Shown piece after piece: positions 24,640-36,260 of a stretch of 64,000 nucleotides of DNA. This stretch comes from Marthasterias glacialis (taxonomy: Eukaryota > Echinodermata > Asteroidea > Forcipulatida > Asteriidae): NCBI GenBank assembly GCA_911728455.2, contig OU452222.1, positions 8,392,108 through 8,456,107 on the forward strand, given 5' to 3'. The translations under genes were made by a program, and so were the position numbers. Below the pieces are notes generated by a model. That model saw only the letters and a list, made by a program, of their open reading frames with translations. It was not told the DNA's origin and ran no database searches. Position 1 is the first letter of the stretch; each line of letters begins with the position of its first letter.

Positions 24640-25000
24640 AGACCCAATTTCATAGACAATACATGTAGTTTCTTAACGTTTTTTAGCTAAGCAAAAATAA
24701 GCAGGAAACCAGTCACAAATGGTACATGTGACCTGGTATTTTAGCTGGTAACCTTATTCTCAACGGCGTACATTTTTTCAACGGGGGGCCACGGGGGAAA
24801 TTGCTTTTCAGTTGGGGGTGGGGGCCAAGGGCCATGTTTTTAATTCATTACATGTATCTGGATTTTTTTCATGGGGTACCAGGGGGGCATGTGTTCCTAT
24901 CCTTCTCACCACCCTCCCTTGGCTATGCCACAGCTTATTCTGGGAAGCATTTATTTCATGTGTTTTTCCTGCTTCAAAAGCAGCTCTATGGAATCGGGCC
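24640..25000. mobile_element. GACCCAATTTCATAGA MITE interrupted by a G-rich repeat
   Basis: The left part GACCCAATTTCATAGACAAT ... GGAAACCAGTCACAAATGGT ACATGTGACCTGGTATTTTA and the right end AAAGCAGCTCTATGGAATCG GGCC match the uninterrupted copy at 36261-36413. Between them about 24765-24935 is foreign, G-rich, with ATTACATGTATCTGGATTTT and GGCTATGCCACAG. It belongs to the family at 4005-4215, so this is a nested insertion. Confidence 0.7.
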
Positions 25001-25677
25001 GTGGTAGACATGTCCCTCATCTTCACAGCGTCTTCAACTTACAAATATGGCTGAGCACCTTGAGATTACTTCCACTTGAGTTCCGCTTATCTTTGAGAAA
25101 CTAATGACTGCAACTAATGTTTCCTTTAAAAACATCTGCATCCACTCTTGAACGACGCTTCTGCAGGTTTTTTCTTTTTGCTATATTTATTTTGAAACTA
25201 GTGAAATAGAATGAAGGTGAACCCCAAACCAGTATTGCGGGTTATCGCTTTAACATAAAAGTGTTATTAAAAAGAGAAAAGAGATTGTAACACCCGACAG
25301 AGAGTGTTCTCCCTCCGTTGCAGGCTTGCTGTTAACTGTCACACCCATCGTGCAGTTTGACACTCTCACGCTTTTATGTACAATTAAAGGGAAAATGCAT
25401 TGAAAAGCAACATTTGACAAAAGGCGTTTCTTCTCAAAAGATTCTCAGAAGGCTTGTTTTGATTGTGAATAGAATGGATTGTCATGTTTACCATCAGTTG
25501 ATGTAAAGATTTTGCTGACTATAAATTGTGATTATTTCTTGTCAAAGAGATTGATTAAGGCTTTCAGAGAGTACTAATATTTTATTGGTTATACCTCATT
25601 TTTAACCATTGTGTGAAAAAATGAACTTGCCAACAAATTTGGCATTAATTTCGCAGTGAAGAAGAAATGTGATCAAT

Positions 25678-26010
25678 TAAAATAGATGTTAATTTTTGCA
25701 TCGGGGATAAAGAATATTATTTGTGTTTTTTACCCATACACCGATGTGTGTAAAGCATTATATACTCAGTACCTTCCAGAGTCCTGTGAAAATGATCCAC
25801 AGGCGTAATCCTCGTTTGGATTCGAACCCACGACCCCCGCTATCCTAGAGCAGATGTCTTACCAACTAGACTACCGAGATTGCTCAGCAGTTAGAGGTAG
25901 TTTGAATCCTTTTAGCAACGGGTACCGTGACCATTATAATAGATGTTAATTTAAAATAAAAATTAAAAAATTTGCATTGGAGATAAAGAATATTATTTGT
26001 GTTTTTAATT
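25678..26010. repeat. 50-60 bp direct repeat around the SINE
   Basis: Left copy about 25678-25732: AAAATAGATGTTAATTTTTG CATCGGGGATAAAGAATATT ATTTGTGTTTTT. Right copy about 25937-26008: TAATAGATGTTAATTT, an A/T filler, then TTGCATTGGAGATAAAGAAT ATTATTTGTGTTTTT. Far longer than a normal SINE target duplication. Followed by ATTT/ATT low-complexity sequence to about 26105 and a G-run. Confidence 0.7.
25716..25895 (-). mobile_element. tRNA-headed SINE, minus strand
   Basis: On the minus strand the head reads CTCGGTAGTCTAGTTGGTAA GACATCTGC ... GTCGTGGGTTCGAATCC, with A-box-like and B-box (GGTTCGAATCC) promoter elements in tRNA spacing. It lacks a clean acceptor stem and continues into a body (GGATTACGCCTGTGGATCAT TTTCACAGG ...), so it is a SINE and not a tRNA gene. 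Expected transcription by RNA polymerase III from the internal boxes. Flanked by a long direct repeat (see next entry). Confidence 0.75.
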
Positions 26011-26105
26011 TTTAATTTTTTTAAATTTATTTATTCATTTATTTATAAACTTATTTATTTATTTGCTTATGATTATTAATATTTATTATTATTATTATTA
26101 CTTTT

Positions 26106-26736
26106 TTTGGAGGGGGGGGGGCAGCAACTGCCGCACATACCACAGGCTTGTACTCACAGTAATGTACATTGCACAAATCCTTTAAGATGCTTTATGTGAA
26201 GCTGATCATTTTCCTGTTTGCTCGATGCATAGGAAGTCTACCTCCTCCTTACGTTGACAAACATCTCCACATATCGGGTTGTCATTAAGTAGCAATCCCT
26301 CCTTCTGTTATGTGAATTAAAGGCAGTGTTTATCCTAAGAAAACTGTCTTCTTTTTTATCTCTTATTTTTTTTTTTTTTTTTTAAATCTTTGTGTTCCGT
26401 TAGTCCCTTACATAAAAGCACAAATCACAAGTTGGTTCCTCATGCTCTGTAATTAAAAGTATAATACATCATTGATAATGGATCTAAAAAAGCATAATGA
26501 ATAATCTGTAATCCATATTCGCCTGGCAATGTTCACATTGCATAAACACTGTTCCAGCCAGAGCCCATATAGTGCTTAGTTGTTGCAGCATTACAATAAC
26601 CATTCACTATTTACTGCCTTGCAGATCAACATATCCCAACAAGCTCTGTACTGTTGGAAAGAGGTCATAACTCTCTGAACACGATATTTTGCTATATTTC
26701 TAATCTGATATCACTAGTAATGAGAGTATAAAGAAA
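26106..26736. other. Non-coding stretch, nothing recognised
   Basis: Holds a G-run (26112-26121) and a T-run (26367-26383). No gene found. Confidence 0.4.
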
Positions 26737-27211
26737 AGCCGCATTTGCATTGGACTTTTTGGTCCGGTAACGTACCGGGACGATATGTTAACTTACCTGC
26801 CCGGTAAGTTATTGGTAGTTCGCTCGTGGATTAATTTTTGTCCAGTAACTTTTGAAATAGCTGGAGCTGGGTACATGCATTCAGTGCTTATATCCATGTT
26901 GGTGCGCTTACTCACACAGGTGCTAATTTAGGCATAACGCAATCAATACATACCAGTACTCAATGTAAAATCTATCGTCCTGTGACAGTAATGTTAAAGT
27001 TACTGTGAGTGTGCTGTTTGCATTGGACTTTTTGTCCCCCCTTAAGTTAACAATTGTTAAGTTACCGCGACTCGATATGGCCTGTTAAGTTAACAGCATT
27101 GCCATGGTAACTTACCACCCCGGTGCTTACTGGCTGTTTGCACTTGGACTTCATATAGTTAACAATTTGTTGCGGTAAGTTACCCATTTTAAGTCCAATG
27201 CGAATGCGGCT
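26737..27211. mobile_element. 475-bp MITE, AGCCGCATTTGCATTGGACTT ends
   Basis: The left end AGCCGCATTTGCATTGGACT is mirrored by AGTCCAATGCGAATGCGGCT at the right, with one mismatch. Two internal partial copies of the end motif (TTTGCATTGGACTTTTTG near 27015, TTTGCACTTGGACTTC near 27135) and several TTAAGTTAAC / GTAAGTTA motifs occur inside. Flanks AAA/AAA may be part of a target duplication. No protein. Confidence 0.85.
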
Positions 27212-27359
27212 AAAGACACTTATCCTTCATATACGGGTTGTCCTGTAGCGGGGGTATTTTAAGTGTTCTTGAGTTCTATGGGATATCCAATAGTTACACT
27301 GATATGGGTTACCCTGCAGGCTTATTTGGACAAAATTGATGCCAGGACAGTCTTCCAAT

Positions 27360-28425
27360 GCAATTTTACTCTTGAAGGTGAACTACCTGAAAGGGGTTCA
27401 CTGGGATTTTACTCTTGAAGGTGAACTACCTGAAAGGGGTTCACTGGGATTTTACTCTTGAAGGTGAACTACCTGAAAGGGGTTCACTGGGATTTTACTC
27501 TTGAAGGTGAACTACCTGAAAGGGGTTCAATGGGATTTTACTCTTGAAGGTGAACTAGCTGAAAGGGGTTCACTGGGATTTTACTCTTGAAGGTGAACTA
27601 CCTGAAAGGGGTTCACTGGGATTTTACTCTTGAAGGTGAACTACCTGAAAGGGGTTCACTGGGATTTTACTCTTGAAGGTGAACTACCTGAAAGGGGTTC
27701 ACTGGGATTTTACTCTTGAAGGTGAACTACCTGAAAGGGGTTCACTGGGATTTTACTCTTGAAGGTGAACTAGCTGAAAGGGGTTCACTGGGATTTTACT
27801 CTTGAAGGTGAACTACCTGAAAGGGGTTCACTGGGATTTGACACTTGAAGGTGAACTAGCTGAAAGGGGTTCACTGGGATTTTACTCTTGAAGGTGAACT
27901 AGCTGAAAGGGGTTCACTGGGATTTTACTCTTGAAGGTGAACTACCTGAAAGGGGTTCACTGGGATTTTACTCTTGAAGGTGAACTACCTGAAAGGGGTT
28001 CACTGGGATTTGACACTTGAAGGTGAACTACCTGAAAGGGGTTCACTGGGATTTTACTCTTGAAGGTGAACTACCTGAAAGGGGTTCATTGGGATTTTAC
28101 TCTTGAAGGTGAACTACCTGAAAGGGGTTCACTGGGATTTTACTCTTGAAGGTGAACTACCTGAAAGGGGTTCACTGGGATTTTACTCTTGAAGGTGAAC
28201 TACCTGAAAGGGGTTCATTGGGATTTGACTCTTGAAGGTGAACTACCTGAAAGGGGTTCACCGGGATTTTACTCTTGAAGGTGAACTACCTGTGGCAAAG
28301 GGGTTCACTGGGTATTCGCACTTGAAGGTGAGCTACCTGTGGTATCAGGGTTCACTGCATATTTGCACTTGAAGGTAAACTACCTGCAGGCAGTTTCACT
28401 GGGTATTTGTACTTGAAGGTAAAAC
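27360..28425. repeat. 43-bp minisatellite, about 25 copies
   Basis: Unit TTTTACTCTTGAAGGTGAAC TACCTGAAAGGGGTTCACTG GGA, 43 bp between successive CTTGAAGG starts. Most copies are nearly identical. Variants include CTAGCTG for CTACCTG and GACACTTG for TACTCTTG. The last three copies (from about 28290) are diverged (GTGGCAAAGGGG, GTGGTATCAGGG), marking the older edge. 43 bp rules out a peptide repeat. One TTCACTGG/CCTGAAAGG arm is weakly self-complementary. Confidence 0.97.
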
Positions 28426-29994
28426 CTTAAACGACAAAACAGTTGTTTTATGTACAACACTGTGGAAACTCAATGGGGTTGTTAGAGCAAAGTTGGCGCA
28501 TGCGCAGAGGTACAGTTCATGGATTTTTGGTAACGGTCTCCCTGGTACCAAATCAGGCACTACTAACTCCCCAAGATGCACATGAAACAGCCGCTGTAGT
28601 CTCCATAGGTTAAGAAGGGATAATGGTTTTCAAAATGGCTAATTTTGTTTTTGCCCCCAGTAATATAATCAAATCAACTCACAGCACTTGGCTACCTTTG
28701 TTCATCCAGAAACAAAACAATCTTCAACAACAACCGATCGTTATAACTCAGCGATAACAGACGTTTACTTGAATACAAAGACTCAATTTTCTACTGATAT
28801 TAAAATTTAATCTTATTTTCTATGCTGCCATGCATAGAATAACCTCGACATTTTTCATATACCCTTGGGAGACAAGATAACTTCTGTTGGGACAATTGAT
28901 CCATAAGTCAGGGCTTTTTACTTTTATAGAGATTTAATAAAAATTACAAGTCTTTTTGACGAAGAGACAGTCTCTGGAAGAGACAAAAAAATAAATGCAT
29001 TTCAGATTTTGATACCAGTCCTGAATATTCGTTCCTGTACGGGCATGGCAGTTTTTCTTTATTAAAGGGTACTGCCATGAGGGAGTGTTTTTACTAAAAT
29101 GAGCCAAGGGGCACCATGGCAATGACCAGGGGCATGGAGGCAAGAGACTGTGCAAGTCGTGCATGTGTTTGAACTTCCCAGCACTAAGTTGATCCCAACC
29201 ATATCAGTTTTACGTGTGCGAGATTCTGTTTCTTCAAATAGAACATAGTTTTTTTTTTTTAAACATAGTTTATGGCTGTAAAAATTACATTGTTAGGAAA
29301 GTAAAAATAGGTAGAATAGTGCAGTAAGTGGAGGTAGAACAGCGCAATATGAGAGGTGTGATAATATTACAGCCTTTTGCACAGGTGCTTCTTTGTTTTA
29401 GCGGCGGCGCTCTGCTGCTCAAAATCATTGGGAACAAGGATGATCCTAATTGATGAATAGGAAATACCATTCCACATCGGCTAATAGGACTTTTTGATCG
29501 CCGATGTGTATGGGAGTAATATTGCTTGTCACATGATGTAAGTTCCTCCACACAAATGACAAGGATCTGTATGTCAGTTATACAACATAAAAATCTTCAT
29601 TTGTGGAAATACTTGACGTTTTGATAAATTACAGCAAACACGGTGTAGACACTTCAAAGTTTTATTACCGAGAAAGTCACTAGAGGCTGTCACTATGCTT
29701 ACCCTGAGGGCTTTTTGACCAAGATTCTTTGTAGAAGTCTGCCATGATGCTGATACAGAGGCTTACTGAGCCCGAAGATGACTGATCTTGGACCTGCATG
29801 TCTCTCATGTTAGAGTGGTTTAGTGATAAGTTACAGTCTTGTAAGGTTTGCATTTTTCCAGGAGTTGTGGTTCTGAAAAGAAGCGGTAGTGTAACCACAC
29901 AACATTTCAAGCAGCATGCTCTGATCTTCTTCAAGAGGGTACTGTGTTTGTTTAACTGCTGTTACTTAATATACAAGCAAACTGTTGCTACGGG
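28426..29994. other. Non-coding stretch, one minisatellite monomer
   Basis: 29095-29142 (GAGCCAAGGGGCACCATGGC, AATGACCAGGGGCATGGAGG) is a lone relative of the 29-bp minisatellite at 5141. 29870-29935 carries the dispersed GGTTCTGAAAAGAAG motif. No gene recognised. Confidence 0.45.
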
Positions 29995-31045
29995 TATGCT
30001 TACTGTCTTTGAATCAAGATAAGGTACAACATTGGTAATGTCAGAGTACCTCCTGTTACTTATAATGTTATGTCACTTTCTGTGGACCAAAGTGAGATGC
30101 ATTGTTGTTAAAGTTGACAAACTGCTGTTAGGCTTTGTCTGAATTCATGGGCTATGGCTGGAAATTATTACTATTATTATTATATATTTCTGGTAATGAA
30201 ACCAAAGATGCATCATAAGTGAACTTAATCACTGTAGCTCTCAAGCCTGAGGAAACCTGTAGATAAGGGTGCTTGTCATGTGAACCAGAAACACCGGGGT
30301 AAACCCCTACTCTTCCACGATAAGTGTTCTGGGTTCTTTTACGTGCACTACCTATCCTAGTACATGGGACCTACAGCTTAATTTCCCATCCGAAGGACAA
30401 AGCAATTATGGTAAAGTATCTTGCTCAAGGACACAAGTGCTGCGACCGGGATATGAACCCACACTCTACCGCCAACAACACCAGAACTTGAGTCCGGTGA
30501 TCTTAACCGCTCGGCCACGACACTCCACTAACGTGTGCCTGTGGAAGCCATTAGCTAGCAGCTGCAGTCAATTCCCACAGACGTGTGTGTGTTATTTATG
30601 GCCGTAGCCAAGTCATTCAGAAATGGCCTTACTGTCTGCTTACTGTCTTTGAATCAAGAAAAGGTACAGCATTGGTAATGTCATGAAAGAAGCTGAGTTG
30701 TTATCACTTGTCATCACTGTTACTGTCTTTGAATCAAGTAAGTTGCGGCATTGGAAATGTTGGCAAACTGTTGCTATGCTTACTCCCATCAAACAAAGAG
30801 GCACAGCATTGGTAACGAACTGCCATTACTGGTATGCTGACTGTCTTTGAGAGTACAGCTTTGGAAGTGTTGATAAAACTGCACAATGTGATGTGCTTAA
30901 TCTTTTTGAATTTATATAAGGTACATACCCTAGTAGTGTTGACTGCTGTTACTGGTTTGGTTATTTCTTTTTGAAGCAAGATAAGGTACAGCATAGTAAT
31001 GTCAGCAAATTGTTGGGCATGGTATGCTTACTCTCTTTGAACCAA
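29995..31045 (-). repeat. Degenerate satellite split by a SINE
   Basis: Repeats of TACTGTCTTTGAATCAAG ATAAGGTACA(A/G)CATTGG TAATGTC occur at about 30001, 30640, 30721, 30781, 30838 and 30960, with 60-120 bp spacing and much divergence. On the opposite strand the same unit forms the 93-bp array at 44735-45110. A SINE (30163-30528) sits between the first and second copies. Confidence 0.75.
30163..30528 (-). mobile_element. tRNA-derived SINE, full length, minus strand
   Basis: Read on the minus strand: GTGGAGTGTCGTGGCCGAGC GGTTAAG (A box region), then GTGGGTTCATATCCCGG (B box, worn), then TTGAGCAAGATACTTTACCA, GTAGGTCCCATGTACTAGG, AAAGAACCCAGAACAC, CCCCGGTGTTTCTGGTT and TTTCCTCAGGC, ending in an (ATT/ATA)n tail at 30163-30183. 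The + strand copy at 46162-46536 is collinear throughout. The head resembles a leucine/serine-type tRNA. Non-coding; needs a LINE partner for movement (family knowledge). Confidence 0.88.
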
Positions 31046-31500
31046 GATGAGGTATAGAATTTTTCATGAAGGCAGCACAGCTGATGAGGTACATCATTTG
31101 GTTTCAGCTGCTTCTGGTGTGCTCAACGCTAAAAGGTCCAGGATTTGGTGTATTGTTGGCAAACCTGCATCTTTGGGTATCCATGCAAATTTATGTCATA
31201 CACTTTTGATTCGCAACAGCCCCAACCGGAAATGTTGGGTAAATGGTGGCAAGAAAAATAGCTGATGACCTCTTCTTTGAATTGAAACTTTTGTCTTGTT
31301 TTACTAGATTTTTCTTGCTCATTCTAGTGAGGAAATTGTCAAGTGTTCTTTTCCCTCTGAATCAGATCTTGTATTCACTTGCAGACTTTCATGTTTTTTT
31401 AAGCTCCGTGGGAGGATCTCTGGCACAATTTTACAAGTTCATTCAAGACGTGATACACCTCTAAATTATGTTAACGGCCATATATTCTCTCTCAGGCCTG
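31046..31500. other. Non-coding stretch, nothing recognised
   Basis: Open frames of 72 and 73 codons overlap here but show no domain and no splice context. Confidence 0.35.
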
Positions 31501-31625
31501 ATACTCCAATGGAGGCAATTGCCTCTGGTGCCCCTGGTCATTGCCTTGGTGCCCTTGAAGTGTTCCAATAGAAATGTACACTTTCCTCATAGAGGTGCCC
31601 TTGCCCTTTCAGTGAACGAAGCAAT
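31500..31625 (-). repeat. Dispersed repeat related to the 29-bp minisatellite
   Basis: GGCAATTGCCTCTGGTGCCC CTGGTCATTGCCTTGGTGCCC is the inverted form of GGCACCAAGGCAATGACCAG GGG found in the array at 5141 and the monomer at 29095. The flanks (TTCCAATAGAAATGTACACT, GAGGTGCCCTTGCCC) belong to a longer dispersed element. Confidence 0.65.
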
Positions 31626-31887
31626 CAGACCTGCCCTCTTTGGATGTTTATGGTTTTAATTTAGCTGCTTTGTTGTACAATATGGAACACTCGTGGATTG
31701 ATATTTGTGTTGGTTATGTTGTTGTTTTTCTGATAGCAGCACTTTTGCTTTGGTAGGCCTGTTGGCTTATTTGCCCAATGCCCATTTCTTCGTAACAAGT
31801 TTTTTCTGTGTGTACCAAATTTGTATACTTAAGGGCATTATGAAAATGGAGCATGGTGGCTTGTGATCAGGGGAAGTATCACCGTTT

Positions 31888-32228
31888 CAACTAAATCTTG
31901 CAATATCTCTCTAAATCTTGATGAGGTTTGGTGCGATATTTTTCTAAATCTTGGTGAGGTTTAATGCGATATCTTTCTAAATCTTGGTGAGGTTTGGTGC
32001 GATATCTTTCTAAATTTTGATGAGGTTTGGTGCGATATCTTTCTAAATCTCGATGAGGTTTGATGAGATATCTTTCTAAATCTTGGTGAGGTTTGACGTG
32101 ATATCTTTCTTAATCTTAGTGAGGTTTGATGCGATATCCTTCTAAATCATGATGAGGTTTGATGCGATATCTTTCTAAATCTTGATGAGGTTTAATGCGA
32201 TATCTTTCTAAATCTTGATGAGGAACCA
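31888..32228. repeat. 33-bp minisatellite, about 10 copies
   Basis: Unit GATATCTTTCTAAATCTTGG TGAGGTTTGGTGC, with substitutions (TGATGAGGTTTGATGCG and similar). Although 33 is a multiple of three, the frames carry stops. No evidence of coding. Confidence 0.93.
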
Positions 32229-35077
32229 TTTGATGAGATACCTTTAAACCACTGTGTCTCATTCAATGACATCCCCTTGCAGTCTTAATAGACAACTGTG
32301 TAATGCAAATCCTTGTGTTTTATCCTCCTGTTCGTTGTAGCTTTAAGGGACATGTGAAATTGAGTTTTTATTCATTACAAATTAAGAAATGTATTGTAGA
32401 AGTATAAATATACCTTATAAAAAAAGATGTTTCTTATTTTAAAATTAATTTCAAAGATTTTCAAGTACCAACCCTGCCCCTCCAGTGGGAACATTAATTT
32501 GCAAAAACAATAGCAAACTTGTGACGTAAGGTTGGGAGCTCCTGTTCACTGTGCATAGCCTGACTGCGCTACCTCTCTGACGTCATGTGTGTATTTTGAG
32601 TCGGTCGGACGTTTTAGCGCAGCGAAGTTATAATTAGTAATATCAAGGGACCAGACTAGGGCCTTCTTTTTTCCCGAACTTACATAAGACCGCCATGCAT
32701 TAATTTTTTTACTCGATGGATAAACACTCCTTATGAACTCAAACAACAACAAAAATGTTTTACTCACTTTTTATGGAACAAAAGCACACAATGAAAAGAT
32801 ATTTAGCCTTTTCATTTTAACAGACATCCACTGTCCTTTAGCATGAGGCGGTGGGGGGGGGGAGGTAGATTCTTCAAGGTGTCGAAGAACGATCTCTTCA
32901 GGGTCGTTTGAAATCTCAGTCCTTGCTGAGGACAGGTTTATCTGCATCCATGGCAATAAATACACTGAGCTGACACTTATAAATCTTGCAACTTCATTTT
33001 GTCTTAGTTTTGCCTTTTTATTTGTATCAACGAAAGATAGAACAGGTTGGAATTTGCTAAAAATTGTTCCTTGAAAATTTGTGCCTGAAATTATTCCTTT
33101 ATCTTGGTAAACATTTATATGGAAGTACACTTTGTCTCACTGATGTTCAAGTGACAAATTACTAGAGTAAATGTGTGCACAATTTCTTAAATCAAGAATC
33201 TTCAAAAGGGGAAAATTATCAACCATGTAGCCATGAAACTATTTCGAGAAAGATTTGTATGATATCCTTATTGTATTGCCTTACCAGACATAAAAAATTA
33301 GCATTATAAAAAGATTACCCCCAAATATACAAAAAACATGTTTGCGTGACTAAGCTTTAAATAAGTTTTAAAAATGAAAACTTTTTGATTGGAGTAGATG
33401 CTTTGACCATGGACACACAGCTAACAGTCTGAGAAAAAGGTCTAACACAACAAAAATCCATTCCAAAAATGTAAACAAGTTTCCGCCATGGATTGCTGCA
33501 TTGTGTCTTTTGTGTGTGGCACGGGACAGCGCAATTCTATGCATGTCCCTATACGTGCTTCCAACATGGCTGGGAGCCACTGATAGACAGTTCCCATCAT
33601 GGGCGGGGCTTAATGAATCATTCTATTGGGATGTTTGTTTGGATGGTGTGTTTTTTGAATGTTTTTTGGAATGAATGAAGTGCATAATAATGTCCAATCA
33701 GTTGAAATTATTTAAAAATAAATTATTTTAAAGTACATAATTTCTTCCGGAGACGAGTAGAGTATACTGTTGAGACCACACTGCTGGCTCTTTTCAAAGC
33801 CAACCCTCCTCCCAAAAGAGATTTCCACTTGGTTGTACCTGCAAGTTTATTGACTTCCTATCATTGACACCAAGCGAAGCTTCAAACATCAAGTATTGAC
33901 CCCTTGCATGTACGTCACACAGGGCCACTGTGCCACGCTCACCATTTTGGAAGTCAGTAGGTATATGTGTATAAACGCCTTATTGCCTAAAATGCGCACC
34001 ACACTGTATAACACACAGTGACATTGACTGCCAAAATGGTGCAACCAAGATTATTGTGATGACGACGTCAGGGTGACTTGGGTCAATACAGAGTTTTTAA
34101 GACAGTCCAATATTTCTCAGGACAACTTTGAGTCCTCACTTTAAGATCATTCATAATTTTCCCTAATCATTACCAGTCCTATATCGTTTAAATTCTGATC
34201 CCCTTTTTATGCTTTGAAATTCAATCAGCCAAGGGTCATTCCAAAACTAGAGCAATTTTCATACCCCCCTTCTCTCTGCTAAATCTCTCCGCCATTTCAT
34301 TCTGATTAGATTGTGACATGAATCCTGACTTATAATTACCCCCAACTTCCGAAATGTCATCTTGGTTAATTTACAATCAAAGTTAAAGACTTAAATTTCC
34401 ATAGTTTAATGGAGAGAGTCAATGTATCATCAAGTGAGTCATGGTTGGGATTGGCCTGGCTGGCAGCCCAAAAGGTTTTGGGCACTTACTGTCGATGGAC
34501 TAGCCATAATATATTTTTGTTCCAATAATACCCCAAGTCAATTTTAGCGGAGGCTGTTGAACATGACAGCCTCGGATGTTTCCTGATCAAAAATAATGTT
34601 CTTCATGAGCTGTTATTATACTTAAATGTGTCCTTTAAAATGTGGAATCGTTATGATCTTTTTTTGGGGGGCCCCCCCGATTTTGTCATAGGCCCTTTGC
34701 ACTGTGCCTACCCTGCTATTGGATAATCTGGCCTACCTACTGCACACTCTCCAGCTTGTTAGTATCTGTTTAGTGAGTGCCCATAAAATCGCTGCTGCCA
34801 TTTTCTTAATGATGACAGATTATTCACACGCCTTGCCGTCGTTGATTTCGATGATTTCATTTTGACGGTCTCCCAGTTTAACCATGAATCTTATAGGTCA
34901 TGACATTTCATTGTATTTCACCTATGTTTTGGGTTATTATTAGAAATAGATTTCATGACAACTCCGAGAAGACTTTAAGGCGTTTTTCCAAAAGAAGCGG
35001 CAATATTTTTCCAAGTATTTACAATCAACACATCAATTTTGTCATGTGTAACGATCGTTCTAATACCTATCAAATTA
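32229..35077. other. Large non-coding stretch
   Basis: No spliced gene could be built. Two minus strand open frames (32546-32767 and 32771-33130) lie in what looks like a non-coding block; the first contains GACGTCATG and TGAGTCGG motifs. 33590-33615 (GGGCGGGGCTTAATGAATCA) resembles the end of the elements at 52613 and 54993. 34662-34680 is a T7-G6-C7 tract. Confidence 0.4.
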
Positions 35078-35512
35078 CGTGACATTCTGACTTGTAGTTT
35101 TTGAGATATTCCTAACGAACTTCAACATCCGGTTTGGACCGGAAAATGACCTCGGATAAGGTCACTTACACACACAAAGTTTTTAAGGAGTTACCGTACT
35201 GTATGATGGTGAAGAAATTATTGGCATAGCTGCTTGCGTTTTCAAGATGGAGGCTTTCAAAATAATTTAACTGCTGAAATTTGTCAAAAATAAGTCGCAA
35301 AATACAATTTTTGCGCCAGCATTTCCGACTGGATCACGTGACTACTTTTATACTTGCACCGATGTTGCATATGTAAACTTTAATAAAACTGCAAAGTTAC
35401 GTGATAATCGAACTTGTGGTTTGTGAGATATTGTTTTTTAAACCTAGAATCTTCAATATCCAGTTTGGACCGGAAATTGACCTCGGGCAAGGTCATGTAC
35501 ACAAACACAAAT
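35078..35512. repeat. Two diverged direct copies of a dispersed block
   Basis: 35080-35168 (TTACGTGACATTCTGACTTG TAGTTTTTGAGATATT ... CCGGTTTGGACCGGAAAATG ACCTCGG) and 35397-35500 (TTACGTGATAATCGAACTTG TGGTTTGTGAGATATT ... CAGTTTGGACCGGAAATTGA CCTCGGGC) are the same sequence about 315 bp apart. No coding frame is conserved between them. Confidence 0.75.
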
Positions 35513-35713
35513 TTTAAGCTGTTAATTTTTGCCATATCCTTTTTGCATTTTCATTACGGAGGGTTTTCAAAACAAGCATATTTAAAATTTTAAGCCACTG
35601 TACCTTTAAATCTGATGACGTCATCATGACGTCACAACTTCTCATACATTTCGAGTACATGGAGTTGAGGAAGACATTTTTTATTCTTTACATCATGTCT
35701 ATAGGATATTATT

Positions 35714-36056
35714 AGTTATCACACAAGCGCGTGTGGAATACAATATGTAGCACTTCTGCATCTCATATCCCACGAGGCTGCAGGCTGTGTTGACTATGGG
35801 ACGCAGACGTGCTTTATTTTCCGTATTCCACGAGCATGTGTGTGATAACCAATTTATCTTCAAGCAAAACGCGCCACTTTTGAATTTACAGTGAATTTAC
35901 AATGAATTCTGAAAATGGGAGTTAGAACACCGTGTGAAAACAGCGCATTAGAAAACAGGGTGTGATATGGGCCGTGCAATATGACTATGTATCACACTCT
36001 TGTTGCTAAGGATCGTCCAATCAGAATTGAGGATTCAAGTTTGCTTGAAGATAAAA
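35714..36056. mobile_element. Double-hairpin MITE
   Basis: First pair: TTATCACACAAGCGCGTGTG GAATAC (35716-35741) with GTATTCCACGAGCATGTGTG TGATAA (35826-35852). Second pair: TTATCTTCAAGCA (35861-35873) with TGCTTGAAGATAA (36042-36054). The two hairpins abut, giving either two neighbouring MITEs or one composite element. Confidence 0.75.
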
Positions 36057-36260
36057 ACTAATAGCTAAACAAGCGGAAATATAAAATAAACAATTTGGAA
36101 TATTGCAGGAATACTACCAAATGACATACAAAAAACCAGAGGTAGATTCTTAGTGATATTTGTTGGGGGACTGTTTCAAGTAAGAGGGAGGGGTTGGGGT
36201 TGGTCTAATGTGGCATCTGGTGTGCAGGTGTTGGATTACCTTGTCCCAAATTCATGGACA

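Noticed and set aside
25800-25895. Possible tRNA gene on the minus strand
   Set aside because: A and B boxes are present, but the acceptor arms do not pair and the sequence continues into a SINE body.
27360-28425. CRISPR-like array
   Set aside because: Units are directly tandem with no unique spacers, in a eukaryotic context.
32546-33130. Two adjacent minus strand open frames (73 and 119 codons)
   Set aside because: No domain, no splice pairing. The second runs through a G-rich tract, giving poly-Pro. More likely a non-coding repeat block.
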